A stretch of DNA of 64,000 nucleotides from Pirellulales bacterium (lineage in GTDB: Bacteria > Planctomycetota > Planctomycetia > Pirellulales > JALHPA01). The stretch lies in the NCBI GenBank assembly GCA_033762255.1, contig JANRLT010000029.1, positions 1-64,000 on the forward strand, read 5' to 3'. Under the pieces are notes generated by a model, which saw nothing but the letters and a program-made list of their open reading frames with translations, was not told the origin of the DNA and did no database searches. A program made the translations under genes and the position numbers. The first letter of the stretch is position 1. Every line of letters starts with the position of its first letter. Below are positions 36,661 through 45,165 of this stretch, one piece after another.

Positions 36661-36722
36661 ATCTGTACGGAGCCAATAGCATTTGGCCGACAGACACACA
36701 CGATGCGACAGCAATGAGTTAT

Positions 36723-36757
36723 GCCCTCCCCAGACAGACTGGGGAGGGCTTTTTTAT
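36723..36757 (+). terminator. Rho-independent terminator after the CAP gene
   Basis: An 11-bp perfect stem (GCCCTCCCCAG, loop ACAGA, CTGGGGAGGGC) is followed directly by TTTTTTAT. It begins 62 bases after the stop codon and is the strongest terminator in the window. Confidence 0.95.
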
Positions 36758-36829
36758 ATGATGGGAAAGCAAGCAAAATCCCTGGGCGATGATCCACCAT
36801 ATCGCCAAATAACCAAGCGATAGCGGTAT

Positions 36830-36945
36830 CTCTCTTTCTCTGAAAGAGGGCCGGTTGATGGATTCCTAACGCAAAGCGGTTGCGTCAACCGGTAATAACC
36901 GATTCATGCTGGGTGACTTTACAAAGTGCCAGCCCCGCAAGAAAG
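36830..36945. repeat. Dispersed repeat related to the one after uvrA
   Basis: The block CTCTGAAAGAGGG, GGTTGCGTCAACCGG, TAATAACCGATTCATG and GTGACTTTACAAAGTG parallels the block at about 13210-13315. It lies between the CAP terminator and the next minus-strand gene; no gene is visible. Confidence 0.45.
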
Positions 36946-36959
36946 CGGATTAGCCCCGC

Positions 36960-37448
36960 CTATGGCTGCGACTGCACAAAAAAGGGCTTGCCCGTTTCGT
37001 CCTGCAATTCCAACTTGGGCTTACCATTGACGGTATTGAGAAAAATGCGGTTGGTCCCTTTGTCGTCGTTCACGGTGATTCCACAAAAATTAAGCTTGGG
37101 TTGCATTCCCAACAGGACTTGCTTTTTATAGGTGTCGTCGGCAAATACTCCGATGCCGGTTCCACCTTCTTTGCCAGCAAAGATCGAGATGCGGTGTTTG
37201 CCGTCTTCGTTATTGATAAAAAAGCCGTCACGGGTGATTTCCACGCGGGGGACATTGTTGGCGTCCCGCATGATAAACCCCGCCGCCTCGATCACTGGGG
37301 GTTTGGTGTCCCGGGCCGCCCCTAAAAACAGCGCCATTCCGGCAAGAACGGCAATTGACGCACCTCCCAGCTTTAGCCAGCGATTTTGTTGTTCTAGGCG
37401 GGCAATCCGGGCTGATAAGAGTGCGAGGGAATCGGGGGAATTGGACAT
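36960..37448 (-). CDS. Small single-pass membrane protein of unknown function
   Basis: I do not recognise a named family. The 162 residues show a short N-terminal coiled coil (LLSARIARLEQQNRWLKLGG), one membrane segment (about 28-45, ASIAVLAGMALFLGA) and a beta-rich domain outside. That domain contains three similar units: AAGFIMRDANNVPRVEITRD, KHRISIFAGKEGGTGIGVFA and NFCGITVNDDKGTNRIFLNT. The repeating pattern (hydrophobic, Gly, D, N, then R-hydrophobic) suggests a small beta-helix or beta-roll. It is followed by a repeat region and is not clearly in an operon. Confidence 0.6.
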   Translation of the reverse strand: MSNSPDSLALLSARIARLEQQNRWLKLGGASIAVLAGMALFLGAARDTKPPVIEAAGFIMRDANNVPRVEITRDGFFINNEDGKHRISIFAGKEGGTGIGVFADDTYKKQVLLGMQPKLNFCGITVNDDKGTNRIFLNTVNGKPKLELQDETGKPFFVQSQP

Positions 37449-37594
37449 GACGTGCTCCTAAAGAATGAAACGTGTGAAAGAAGTTGAAACAAGACGCTTT
37501 CGCCGCTAGAAAGCGAATCTTGGGCTGGTTGCGAGATTTTTTTGCCGAAATTTGAACCGTATGGGGCTAGCCTTCGGTTGCGTAGTCCCATGGG

Positions 37595-37807
37595 TTAAAG
37601 CATTTGTGGAGTTTTGGCATAGCGACTACATGTTAACTCCGGCACATGCTCATCTTCGTATTTTTCTATCAGGATACCAATCACTTCCATGAGGGACGCC
37701 AACGGATGGTGTTCGTCATTTCCGACTTCGTCGATGAGTTCGTCAAGCCAGGCGACTAAGCGGTGATATTCCATTGCGGTAAGTGGATAATTAAGCTGCA
37801 TTGCCAT
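37595..37807 (-). CDS. HigA-like antitoxin N-terminal domain, lacking the HTH
   Basis: A 70-residue protein. LNYPLTAMEYHRLVAWLDEL, then LASLMEVIGILIEKYEDEHV resembles the N-terminal helical domain of HigA-family antitoxins, where xLxxLIExYExxHxPI comes just before the helix-turn-helix. Here the frame stops soon after (RYAKTPQML), and no helix-turn-helix is found downstream in any frame. No HigB toxin is adjacent. It starts 18 bases after the moaC stop on the same strand. It may be a remnant of a module or a stand-alone small protein. Confidence 0.5.
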   Translation of the reverse strand: MAMQLNYPLTAMEYHRLVAWLDELIDEVGNDEHHPLASLMEVIGILIEKYEDEHVPELTCSRYAKTPQML

Positions 37808-37825
37808 TATTATAGCTTGACAAGA

Positions 37826-38386
37826 CTATACGCGCCGATACTCCCCGCTTCTTCCCCCCGCTTTTTCCAATAACCTGATTTGGCCGATCTCCAGTTCCTT
37901 ATCCACCGCTTTGCACATGTCATAAATCGTGAGCGCGGCCACGCTAACCGCCGTGAGGGCCTCCATCTCCACGCCCGTCTTGCCCGTGACGGTGACCGTA
38001 GCCCGAATTTCGAGTTGAGCAAATTCAGCCCCTCCATTGGTATCCCGCGTGGAATCCACGGTGGCCCGCGTGTCGTCAGCGGCCGCCGCGGCAACGGTCG
38101 TTTCCGCGGGTCGCAGCAACGCAAACTCAACCGACACGCTCTCTAGCGGCAAAATATGGCATAACGGGATCAGCCCCGCTGTTTGCTTGGCACCCATGAT
38201 CCCTGCCAACCGCGCCACGGCCAGCACGTCCCCCTTGGCATGTTCCCCCGTGGCGATCATCCGCCACGTCGTCTCCCGCATCGTCACCACCCCCCCAGCC
38301 ACCGCCCGCCGAGCGGTGACGGGCTTCTCACCCACGTTCACCATATGGGCGGAGCCAGAACTGTCAAAATGGGTAAGATCGGACAT
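37826..38386 (-). CDS. moaC: Cyclic pyranopterin monophosphate synthase
   Basis: A 186-residue protein from the ATG at 38386 ([20 protein letters not shown]); the frame also extends upstream without homology. It makes cyclic pyranopterin monophosphate in molybdenum-cofactor synthesis. Landmarks are [30 protein letters not shown] with the active-site His, and [20 protein letters not shown] followed by [10 protein letters not shown] with the conserved lysines and aspartate. The family is usually about 160 residues; the excess is an Ala/Thr/Asp-rich insertion at about residues 90-120, in a surface strand region. No other moa gene is near. Confidence 0.94.
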   Translation of the reverse strand: MSDLTHFDSSGSAHMVNVGEKPVTARRAVAGGVVTMRETTWRMIATGEHAKGDVLAVARLAGIMGAKQTAGLIPLCHILPLESVSVEFALLRPAETTVAAAAADDTRATVDSTRDTNGGAEFAQLEIRATVTVTGKTGVEMEALTAVSVAALTIYDMCKAVDKELEIGQIRLLEKAGGRSGEYRRV

Positions 38387-38649
38387 AAGGGCCAAGCATC
38401 GTATGAGGGTAAAGGAGAGACGATCCAGGGCGAATTGCATTCGCGTCAATTCGCCGCAATGAATGGTGATTTTTCACTGAGACCGAGTTTTCATTTTATC
38501 ATCCAGCCACAAGCAATATCAACGTATTTGCTAGCAACATCGACCTCGTCCCAACCGGGCGCAATTGCTATGCTTGGCCTTGTTTTATATGCAAAAGAGA
38601 CCTGGATTTTTGGGGACAGCCGCTCCTTTAACCGCGCGGCAATCAACGC

Positions 38650-39435
38650 ATGGCCAACAACCGTCCCTGGGCGTTAGTAACCGGCGCGAGCAGCGGATTG
38701 GGCGTGGAATTTGCCCGGTTGCTGGTGACAGAAGGATATAACATCATTCTCAGCGCCCGGCGGCGGGAACGATTGCTGCAATTATGCGGCGAATTACAAC
38801 AACGAGGTCCCTGTGAAGTACGGGTTATACCCGCTGATTTGGCATACGAGGGAGGAAGCCGCCAATTATGCGGCGCTGTCGACGCTTTGCAATTACCCGT
38901 GGAATTGTTGATTAACAATGCGGGATTTGGGGTGTTTGGGCCGTTTTTGCAGCAGTCCGCGCAGCAAATAGCCGAGATGATCGCTGTCAATGTAACTAGC
39001 GCGACGCAACTAGCCCGACACTTTGCCGAAGGAATGGCTCAGCGTGGATCGGGAGGGATTTTGCAAGTCTGTTCCTACGCCGGAGTGCAGCCGATCCCGC
39101 GTTATAGCGTGTATTCCGCATGCAAGGCATACGGCATCGCGCTTACGCAAGGGTTGCGATACGAATTTCGCAAACAAGGAGTGCGGGCCAGCGCGCTAGC
39201 GCCCGGATTTATGGATACTGAGTTTCACGAGGTGGCCCAACATGCCAAAACCCGCTGGATGCGGATGTTGACCCTGGATGCAAAGCTGGTCGCGCGCGCG
39301 GGCTTAAAGGGGTTGGCCCATAATCAACTGCTGATCACGCCGGGCTGGGCGTATACGCTGAATAACTTTGCGGCGCGGCTGCTGCCGCGCAGTTGGGGGG
39401 CGGCCATCTCCGCCCGCGTGGTGAAAAACAGCTAG
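38650..39435 (+). CDS. Short-chain dehydrogenase/reductase
   Basis: A 261-residue classical SDR. The cofactor motif TGASSGLG is near residues 14-21, NNAG near 92-95, and the catalytic YxxxK is in YSVYSACKAYG (about 156-160). RRRERL after the second beta strand suggests NADP(H). The closest general type is the DltE/YqjQ-like subgroup with EFARLLVTEGYNIILSARRR. The substrate is unknown. It is followed after 430 bases, on the same strand, by another SDR with 25-30% visible similarity, so they are related but not recent duplicates. Confidence 0.87.
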   Translation: MANNRPWALVTGASSGLGVEFARLLVTEGYNIILSARRRERLLQLCGELQQRGPCEVRVIPADLAYEGGSRQLCGAVDALQLPVELLINNAGFGVFGPFLQQSAQQIAEMIAVNVTSATQLARHFAEGMAQRGSGGILQVCSYAGVQPIPRYSVYSACKAYGIALTQGLRYEFRKQGVRASALAPGFMDTEFHEVAQHAKTRWMRMLTLDAKLVARAGLKGLAHNQLLITPGWAYTLNNFAARLLPRSWGAAISARVVKNS

Positions 39436-39654
39436 CCCGCCACGTCAGCAAGGGACAACAGCATCAGCACCAAGTTGAATTCAAATACGATCTGAGATTT
39501 CAAATTTGAGATTGGATTTAGCCAAGGATACCTACGGATGTAACACAGATGAAGGACTTCCGTGCAAATCCGTATTACTAACCTTTCAAATCTTTACAAC
39601 GTGTAAAGATCATTCGTTGATCAAGCATTAGTGGACCAAAGGCGTTTAATTCCC

Positions 39655-39807
39655 GCGGGCTAAAGGCCCGACCTATCCCAGCCTAGGGCAAGCGCAGCGT
39701 CGCCCTAGGTCAATGGAAATAAATGAATGGAAGCGCCAAAGGCCCGATTCAACCGCTGCGACAAACGAATTAAGCTAAAAATATTTTGGGTTTCGGGCTG
39801 AAGCCCG
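39655..39807 (+). repeat. Dispersed multi-hairpin repeat, copy 1
   Basis: Ordered elements: GCGGGCTAAAGGCCCG; ACCTATCCCAGCCTAGGGCA with CGCCCTAGG, a hairpin pairing CCTAGGG with CCCTAGG; GCCAAAGGCCCGATTCAACC; and finally GGGCTGAAGCCCG. The same order appears at 43122-43278, and the first three elements appear at 60983-61075 on the other strand. It lies in the 431-base gap between two SDR genes, where no coding sequence is visible. Confidence 0.85.
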
Positions 39808-39866
39808 CTCCACGTTCCTCCGGTTCACCCAGATTTCCGCATGACCCTTAGCATGGAAGCTCCAGC

Positions 39867-40772
39867 ATGAAAACACTGCTCAATAAACGTTGTTTGTTGA
39901 CCGGCGCGGCCAGTGGAATCGGCCGGGCCTTTGCCCTGCAATTAGCCGCCAAAGGGGTACGACTGATTTTAGTGGACAAAGACCGGCAGGCGCTGGCGGA
40001 AGTCGCCACCGCCTGTCAGGCTACCGGTACAGAGGCGCTGCCGCTGGTTTGCGATTTGACGGATCGCGCGGCAATTTCCCGGCTGGTGACGGATGTGCGG
40101 CAACAGTGGGAAACGGTGGACCTGCTGATAAATAATGCCGGCGTGGCCTTTTATGGTCCGACCGAGACGATGTCCCAGGCGCAATGGGATTGGCTTTTGC
40201 AAATCAATTTGCTGGCTCCTATTCAAATCACCACGGCCCTGTTGCCGGGGATGCTGACCCTGCCCGAGGCTCATATCCTGAACGTTTGTAGTATTTCAGG
40301 CTTGGTGGCGGCGGGACGCTTTGCCGCCTATCACGTCAGCAAATTTGGGCTGGTTGGATATAGCGAAGCCCTGCGGGCCGAATATGTCCGCCGCGGCATC
40401 GGCGTCACGGCCCTGTGCCCCGGCCCCGTCACCACCAATTTGTACAATGCCGCCGTCAGTGGCCGCCCCGACCGGGCCGTTCCCAATCCGCCCAACTGGC
40501 TGTGTGCTACGCCCGAGACGGTCGCGGCAACCGGCATTCGTGCGATAGAACGTAATCAAGGAATGGTTTTGGTGACGTTGATGGCGCACGCGCTCTGGCG
40601 TGCCAAACGCTGGTTTCCCGGCGTGCTGGATTTTCTAAACCGAATCACCCGCAAAAAACATCGCCCATCTCCAACCGCGACCATCCAGACGAGCGCTTCA
40701 TCGGCAACATTAGCTGGGCCGCATGCGATACCACCGGTCGAGACCACCGCCACATCCTCCCGCGCCGCGTAA
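39867..40772 (+). CDS. Short-chain dehydrogenase/reductase with C-terminal extension
   Basis: A 301-residue SDR. The cofactor motif LTGAASGIGRAFALQLA is at about 11-27; the D in LILVDKDRQAL suggests NAD(H). NNAG follows at about 90, and the catalytic serine and YHVSK motif are in NVCSISGLVAAGRFAAYHVS (Tyr about 154, Lys about 158). The last 60 residues are beyond the usual SDR core and include a hydrophobic helix (MVLVTLMAHALWRAKRWFPG), which may anchor it to the membrane, plus a Ser/Thr/Ala tail. The substrate is unknown. Confidence 0.87.
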   Translation: MKTLLNKRCLLTGAASGIGRAFALQLAAKGVRLILVDKDRQALAEVATACQATGTEALPLVCDLTDRAAISRLVTDVRQQWETVDLLINNAGVAFYGPTETMSQAQWDWLLQINLLAPIQITTALLPGMLTLPEAHILNVCSISGLVAAGRFAAYHVSKFGLVGYSEALRAEYVRRGIGVTALCPGPVTTNLYNAAVSGRPDRAVPNPPNWLCATPETVAATGIRAIERNQGMVLVTLMAHALWRAKRWFPGVLDFLNRITRKKHRPSPTATIQTSASSATLAGPHAIPPVETTATSSRAA

Positions 40773-41153
40773 CGGGCAAATGAACCGCAGAGTGGAATTT
40801 ACCGCCTCAATCACGGATAAGTACAAGTAATCCACAGCACACGGATCATGGAGATTTAACGAGATGTTCACTGATCTTTAGATATTCCCCTCAAGATCAG
40901 TCGTTCGATATTTATCTATAATCCCCTAAGCCCGTCCTTGGCTAAAATTCGCTGCGCCAGGGATAGGCACGGTGAAATAAAAAAACGCAATCAATTAATC
41001 CTTCCGTATCTTCCCTGCAAACAACGCCGCGAATATCCTCGCGCACCGCGTCATCGATGTTCCATCGTATTATGTGTGCCCCGTATCGCGGTGAATTCTC
41101 TAGCCCTTTGAAAAAATTGGATTTCAAAGGGCCCAAAGCGCATTGGGCATTTT
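40773..41153. other. Intergenic region downstream of the tad locus
   Basis: This 381-base gap lies between convergent genes. A 64-codon minus-strand frame (40942-41136) starts inside a hairpin and has no recognisable family, so I do not call it. A strong hairpin after tadC is listed separately. Confidence 0.45.
41103..41132 (-). terminator. Hairpin 21 bases after tadC
   Basis: A perfect 11-bp stem (GCCCTTTGAAA, loop of 8, TTTCAAAGGGC) lies just after the tadC stop at 41154. No T-run follows on the minus strand, so it may stabilise the 3' end rather than terminate transcription by itself. Confidence 0.5.
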
Positions 41154-42131
41154 CTAGCCCCCCGGATTCATCTTGGTAAACATTTCGCGTACCATCTTGA
41201 TGGCGGCGGGGCCGACCAGCACCACAAAAATGCCGGGGAAAATAAAGATCACCAGCGGAAAGATCAGTTTTACCGCTGTTTTTGCCGCTTTTTCTTCGGC
41301 CAGTTGGCGGCGGCGGGTCCGCATCGAGTCGCTTTGCACGCGCAGCGCCTGCGCGACGCTAGAACCAAACTTGTCCGCTTGAATCAAGATCGCTGATAGC
41401 GCCCGCAGATCATCCACGCCGGTCCGCATCCCCAATTCGTGCAGCACTTCGCTGCGGGCCCGGCCCATTTGCAATTGCAAATTGCACAGTTGCAACTCGC
41501 CGCAAATCACGGGGGCGACCTTTTTTAGTTCTTCACTGACGCGGCGCATCCCCTGATCCAGGCCCAACCCCGCTTCCACGCAAACCACCAGCAGGTCCAG
41601 CGCGTCCGGCAAGGTCAAAAAGATTTGTTGCTGGCGGCTCCGTTTAATGAACCAGATGCAAATATCGGGCAAATAAAACAGAAAGCCGATGGAAAGCACC
41701 GTCGCCGTCAATGCTGTCTGGTCAAACCCCCGGATCAACAGGATCGGCCCCCCGGCAAAAAAGAAACCCGCGATCAAACCGGCAAACTTGAGGCCCAAAA
41801 ACGTATTGACCGCTCCTTCGTGGCGAAAACCGGCCATCGAGAGCCGCAGCCGCAATTTGCTGGTCTCGAGTTCAGTCTTGGGTTGGAGCGGCGCGGCCAG
41901 GGCGTTGGTTTTTTCCAGGACTTTACTGATCGCGTCATTTTTCTTGGTGCGAACTTCTTCGCGCTTGCGGCGCAGCATGGGGTCCTTAAATTCGTCCAGC
42001 CGTTCCCCCGCGCGTTTATTATCGCCCGAGAAATATTCGACCGCCCAAAACGCCCCGACGGCAAACAGTCCAAAGACCGCCCAAGGGAGGATGGTGGCAA
42101 AATCGATGGTAGAGGCAAAAAGTTCGGTCAC
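41154..42131 (-). CDS. tadC: Tad pilus inner-membrane platform protein TadC
   Basis: A 325-residue GspF-domain protein starting at GTG three bases after the tadB stop, so translation is probably coupled. Membrane segments are at about 15-35, 108-128, 132-155 and 290-315. The GspF region (about 170-300) has ALDLLVVCVEAGLGLDQGMR, VSEELKKVAPVICGELQLCN and LRALSAILIQADKFGSSVAQ, all typical. With TadB it forms the platform that couples the TadA ATPase to pilin assembly. It is the last gene of the locus and is followed by a strong hairpin. Confidence 0.92.
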   Translation of the reverse strand: MTELFASTIDFATILPWAVFGLFAVGAFWAVEYFSGDNKRAGERLDEFKDPMLRRKREEVRTKKNDAISKVLEKTNALAAPLQPKTELETSKLRLRLSMAGFRHEGAVNTFLGLKFAGLIAGFFFAGGPILLIRGFDQTALTATVLSIGFLFYLPDICIWFIKRSRQQQIFLTLPDALDLLVVCVEAGLGLDQGMRRVSEELKKVAPVICGELQLCNLQLQMGRARSEVLHELGMRTGVDDLRALSAILIQADKFGSSVAQALRVQSDSMRTRRRQLAEEKAAKTAVKLIFPLVIFIFPGIFVVLVGPAAIKMVREMFTKMNPGG

Positions 42132-42134
42132 GGG

Positions 42135-43100
42135 TTACACCTGGATATTGACGATTTTACGAATGACCAATGCGCCCAAGAGCTGCATAAAAATGCCGCC
42201 GGCCAGCATTTGCTTGCCCAAGGGATCGGTGAACAAGACGTTAAGGTAATCGGGGTTCAGGCGGTACACGGCGACAAATAGCGCCGGGGGGAGAGCCAAG
42301 AGGACGATCCCCGACAGGCGGCCTTCGCCGGTAAGGGCCTGGACCTGGCCCCAGATTTGAAAGCGTTCGCGGATTAAGTCGCCGATTTTGTCGAGAATTT
42401 CGGCCAAGTCGCCGCCGGTTTGGCGCTGTAAAATCACCGCCGTGGCAAAAAATTTCAGATCCAGGTTGGGGACGCGGGAGGTCATATTGTTGAGGGCCTC
42501 TTCCAGCGTGATACCCAGATTTTGTTCCTCAAACACCTTTTTAAATTCACCGGCGATTGGTTCGGACATTTCCTCGGCCACCAGGTTGCATCCCGCGCCG
42601 ATGCTGTGTCCGGAACGCAGGGCCCGGCCGATCAGTTCGAGCGCGTCGGGAAGTTGCTTGCCAAAGGCGGCAAATCGGCGGCTGCGCATGAACAACACAT
42701 ATAGCAGCGGAAACGTGGCGGAGAGCAGCCCCACCAACAGGGCAATCCCCGCGTGCAGCCGCAGCGTGGTGATCGTCAGCATGCCGGCCCCCGCGCAACC
42801 GGCGGTGATCAGCATGAATTTGAGCGGCGTCAAATTTATGGCCGCTTGATCAAACAGCAATTGCAAATTGAGGTAACGGGCGATCGCGTCGGACAGCGAA
42901 TTTGCTGAAATATCCAGCGGTTGCAGCAAGACGCTTTGCTTGGCCAACAGATCGCCGCGGGGGGCATTTTTGGAGAGGGTCAATTGGGCCAGGCGACTTT
43001 CCATGGCCTCTTCGGTCCCGCCGCGCAGCCACAAAGCCAGGCCCCCGACCAGGGCGGCGACGCCAAAAAAAGCGGCAATTGGAATTAAAATGGACATCAT
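42135..43100 (-). CDS. tadB: Tad pilus inner-membrane platform protein TadB
   Basis: About 321 residues from the ATG at 43100 (an ATG at 43097 is equally possible); the open frame extends upstream through a dispersed repeat and is not coding there. Membrane segments lie at about 4-24, 95-135 and 255-310. The GspF domain (about 145-270) has LPDALELIGRALRSGHSIGA, GCNLVAEEMSEPIAGEFKKV and FFATAVILQRQTGGDLAEIL, followed by DKIGDLIRERF. It partners TadC, whose start codon lies three bases after its stop. The 262-base gap to tadA contains a multi-hairpin repeat and a GTAG hairpin. Confidence 0.92.
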   Translation of the reverse strand: MMSILIPIAAFFGVAALVGGLALWLRGGTEEAMESRLAQLTLSKNAPRGDLLAKQSVLLQPLDISANSLSDAIARYLNLQLLFDQAAINLTPLKFMLITAGCAGAGMLTITTLRLHAGIALLVGLLSATFPLLYVLFMRSRRFAAFGKQLPDALELIGRALRSGHSIGAGCNLVAEEMSEPIAGEFKKVFEEQNLGITLEEALNNMTSRVPNLDLKFFATAVILQRQTGGDLAEILDKIGDLIRERFQIWGQVQALTGEGRLSGIVLLALPPALFVAVYRLNPDYLNVLFTDPLGKQMLAGGIFMQLLGALVIRKIVNIQV

Positions 43101-43121
43101 GGGCAATGGTATTTCTCTTTT

Positions 43122-43278
43122 GCGGGCCAAAGGCCCGACCGATCCCAGCCTAGGGCATACGCAGCGTTCCCCTAGGTAAAAAAACGTCACATTATTGGCA
43201 GGGCCAACGGCCCGTTCAATCATGTTGACCCTGTTCAACCTGCCTCAAAAAAATCCTGTATTTGTGGGCTCAAGCCCG
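43122..43278 (+). repeat. Dispersed multi-hairpin repeat, copy 2
   Basis: Same order as copy 1: GCGGGCCAAAGGCCCGACC; ATCCCAGCCTAGGGCA with CCCCTAGGT; AGGGCCAACGGCCCGTTCAA; and GGGCTCAAGCCCG. It sits between tadA and tadB, antisense to them, so any transcript through the pilus locus would carry the reverse complement of these hairpins. Confidence 0.85.
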
Positions 43279-43333
43279 CACTAGTTTGGGTGACGGAACT
43301 TGCTAAAAAGTTCCGGGTGTTTCTTGCGTCCTC

Positions 43334-43356
43334 GGAATTCTGGCGAATTCCGCTAC
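43334..43356 (-). repeat. GTAG hairpin directly after tadA
   Basis: On the minus strand, five bases after the tadA stop, GTAGC is followed by the hairpin GGAATTC-GCCA-GAATTCC. The same design occurs at 48629 and at 63805. There is no T-run. Confidence 0.8.
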
Positions 43357-43362
43357 GAAAGT

Positions 43363-44697
43363 TTAATCATCACGCAGCATGACGCGTTGGCGGAACGCGC
43401 TGGCGGGCAAGCGCACGCCGCTTTGTTCCAGTCGATCCATAAACGTCGGCCGCACGCCGGTGGCTTCGAACCGGCCGATCGCCCGGCCTTGCTCGTCCAC
43501 GCCTTCCTGGTGGTAATGGTAAATGTCCTGCATGACCACCGTGTCCTGCTCCATCCCGACAATCTCGGTGATGTGGGTGATCCGGCGCTTTCCCCCCTGG
43601 ATGCGGTTGGCCTGAATGATCAAGTCGACCGCGCTGGCAATTTGTGAACGCATGGCCTTTAACGGCAATTCAAATCCGGCCATGGTGATCATGGTTTCGA
43701 TACGTGCCACCGCGTCGCGGGGGGTGTTGGCGTGAATCGTGGTCATGGAACCTTCGTGGCCGGTATTCATGGCCTGCAGCATGTCCAGGGTCTCGGCCCC
43801 GCGACACTCGCCAATGATGATCCGTTCGGGCCGCATCCGCAGTGCGTTCCGCACCAAGTCGGTGGCGGTGATCGCCCCTTTGCCTTCAATATTTGGCGGG
43901 CGGGTTTCCAGCCGAACCACGTGATCCTGTTGCAATTGCAACTCGGCCGCGTCCTCGATCGTAATCACGCGGTCGGTGTGTGGAATAAAGCTAGACAGGG
44001 TGTTCAGCAGCGTCGTTTTACCAGAGCCGGTCCCTCCCGCGATAATAATGTTCAGGCGGGCCTTGATCGCCCCTTCCAGCAACATCACCATTTCCGGGGT
44101 AAAGGCCTTAAAATTTAGCAAGTCCTCCAGCTTGAGGGGATTCGACCCAAAGCGCCGAATCGACACGCTGGCCCCATCCAACGCCAACGGAGGAATAATC
44201 GCGTTCACGCGCGAGCCGTCCGGCAACCGGGCGTCAACCATCGGGCAGACTTCGTCCACACGTCGGCCCACGCGCGAGACGATCCGATCGATAATTTGCA
44301 GCAAATGCTGGTTATCGCGGAACTGGACGGGGGATTTTTCCATTTTTCCCCGGCGTTCCACATAAATGTTTTTCGGCCCGTTGATCATAATATCGCTGAT
44401 GGTGTTGTCCTTGAGGATCAACTCCAGCGGGCCCAGGCCAAATGTTTCGTCCAACACTTCGTCCACGAGCTTGTCGCGTTCGACGCGATTCAGCATGGTG
44501 TCTTCGGAATCGCACAAATGCTCCACCACCAGGCGGATCTCGCGCCGCAGGACATCTCCCTCTAAATCGCCAATCTTTGTCAGATCCAGCTTGTCCACCA
44601 ACTTGGAATGGATTCGCCGTTTTAACAGGTCAAACTCGACAGCACCGCTCTTTTCACCAGGGCGCGTGGGCAGGGGAGATTGTTTAACAGGAGGCAT
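43363..44697 (-). CDS. tadA: Tad pilus assembly ATPase TadA/CpaF
   Basis: A 444-residue type II/IV secretion ATPase. Residues 60-160 form the N-terminal domain ([20 protein letters not shown], then YVERRGKM). The ATPase core has Walker [13 protein letters not shown] (221-232), the Asp box [12 protein letters not shown] (about 247-258), Walker [12 protein letters not shown] (292-302) and the His box [17 protein letters not shown]. It hydrolyses ATP to drive Flp pilus assembly through TadB and TadC. The conserved arginines and ExxR-like motifs are present, so it should be active. It starts 468 bases after tadZ. Confidence 0.96.
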   Translation of the reverse strand: MPPVKQSPLPTRPGEKSGAVEFDLLKRRIHSKLVDKLDLTKIGDLEGDVLRREIRLVVEHLCDSEDTMLNRVERDKLVDEVLDETFGLGPLELILKDNTISDIMINGPKNIYVERRGKMEKSPVQFRDNQHLLQIIDRIVSRVGRRVDEVCPMVDARLPDGSRVNAIIPPLALDGASVSIRRFGSNPLKLEDLLNFKAFTPEMVMLLEGAIKARLNIIIAGGTGSGKTTLLNTLSSFIPHTDRVITIEDAAELQLQQDHVVRLETRPPNIEGKGAITATDLVRNALRMRPERIIIGECRGAETLDMLQAMNTGHEGSMTTIHANTPRDAVARIETMITMAGFELPLKAMRSQIASAVDLIIQANRIQGGKRRITHITEIVGMEQDTVVMQDIYHYHQEGVDEQGRAIGRFEATGVRPTFMDRLEQSGVRLPASAFRQRVMLRDD

Positions 44698-45165
44698 AAG
44701 TTACTCGCATCCGGGATAAAAACTCAGCAATCAATCATCGGTGGCAAACTTTCGCCTGGGGCGGGTCGCTGACCCCACCCCCCCAGGCCACTCGCGCGCA
44801 CATTCCGCGCGCAAGCCGGTTTTTTGCTAAGCAAGTCTAGGTCACGATTTTTGGCAAGTGTGGCAAAAAGCGTACGAATGCCGGGCAGGGAAGAGCTTTT
44901 TGAAAAATCGGTGGATTTTTTATTTATCAACCGTGAGAACTCCGGATACTCTTACCGGATCTTATTACCTGCAAAGAACTTAGAACGTTTACAGCATGAT
45001 GAGTTGCTTAGGAATAACGATCATTTCCATGCAGCTTTCATGCTTAAATAGTCCATTAAGCGTCACGCCAAGTTGCTTCATCGAGGTGTGGTAACGGATT
45101 TATTACGTTTATAGGGGCAATAATATTGTCAAGCGACAGTAATGTTTTTAATGTTCACTTCCCCC
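44698..45165. other. Gap between tadZ and tadA
   Basis: These 468 bases hold no convincing gene. There is a short inverted repeat of GCGCGC type at about 44788-44814 beside a TTTTTTG run and an AT-rich stretch (44900-45130). A promoter for tadA-tadB-tadC probably lies here but I cannot place it with confidence. Confidence 0.4.

Noticed and set aside
40942-41136. 64-codon minus-strand frame near tadC
   Set aside because: It begins inside the strong hairpin after tadC and has no recognisable features, so it is more likely chance.
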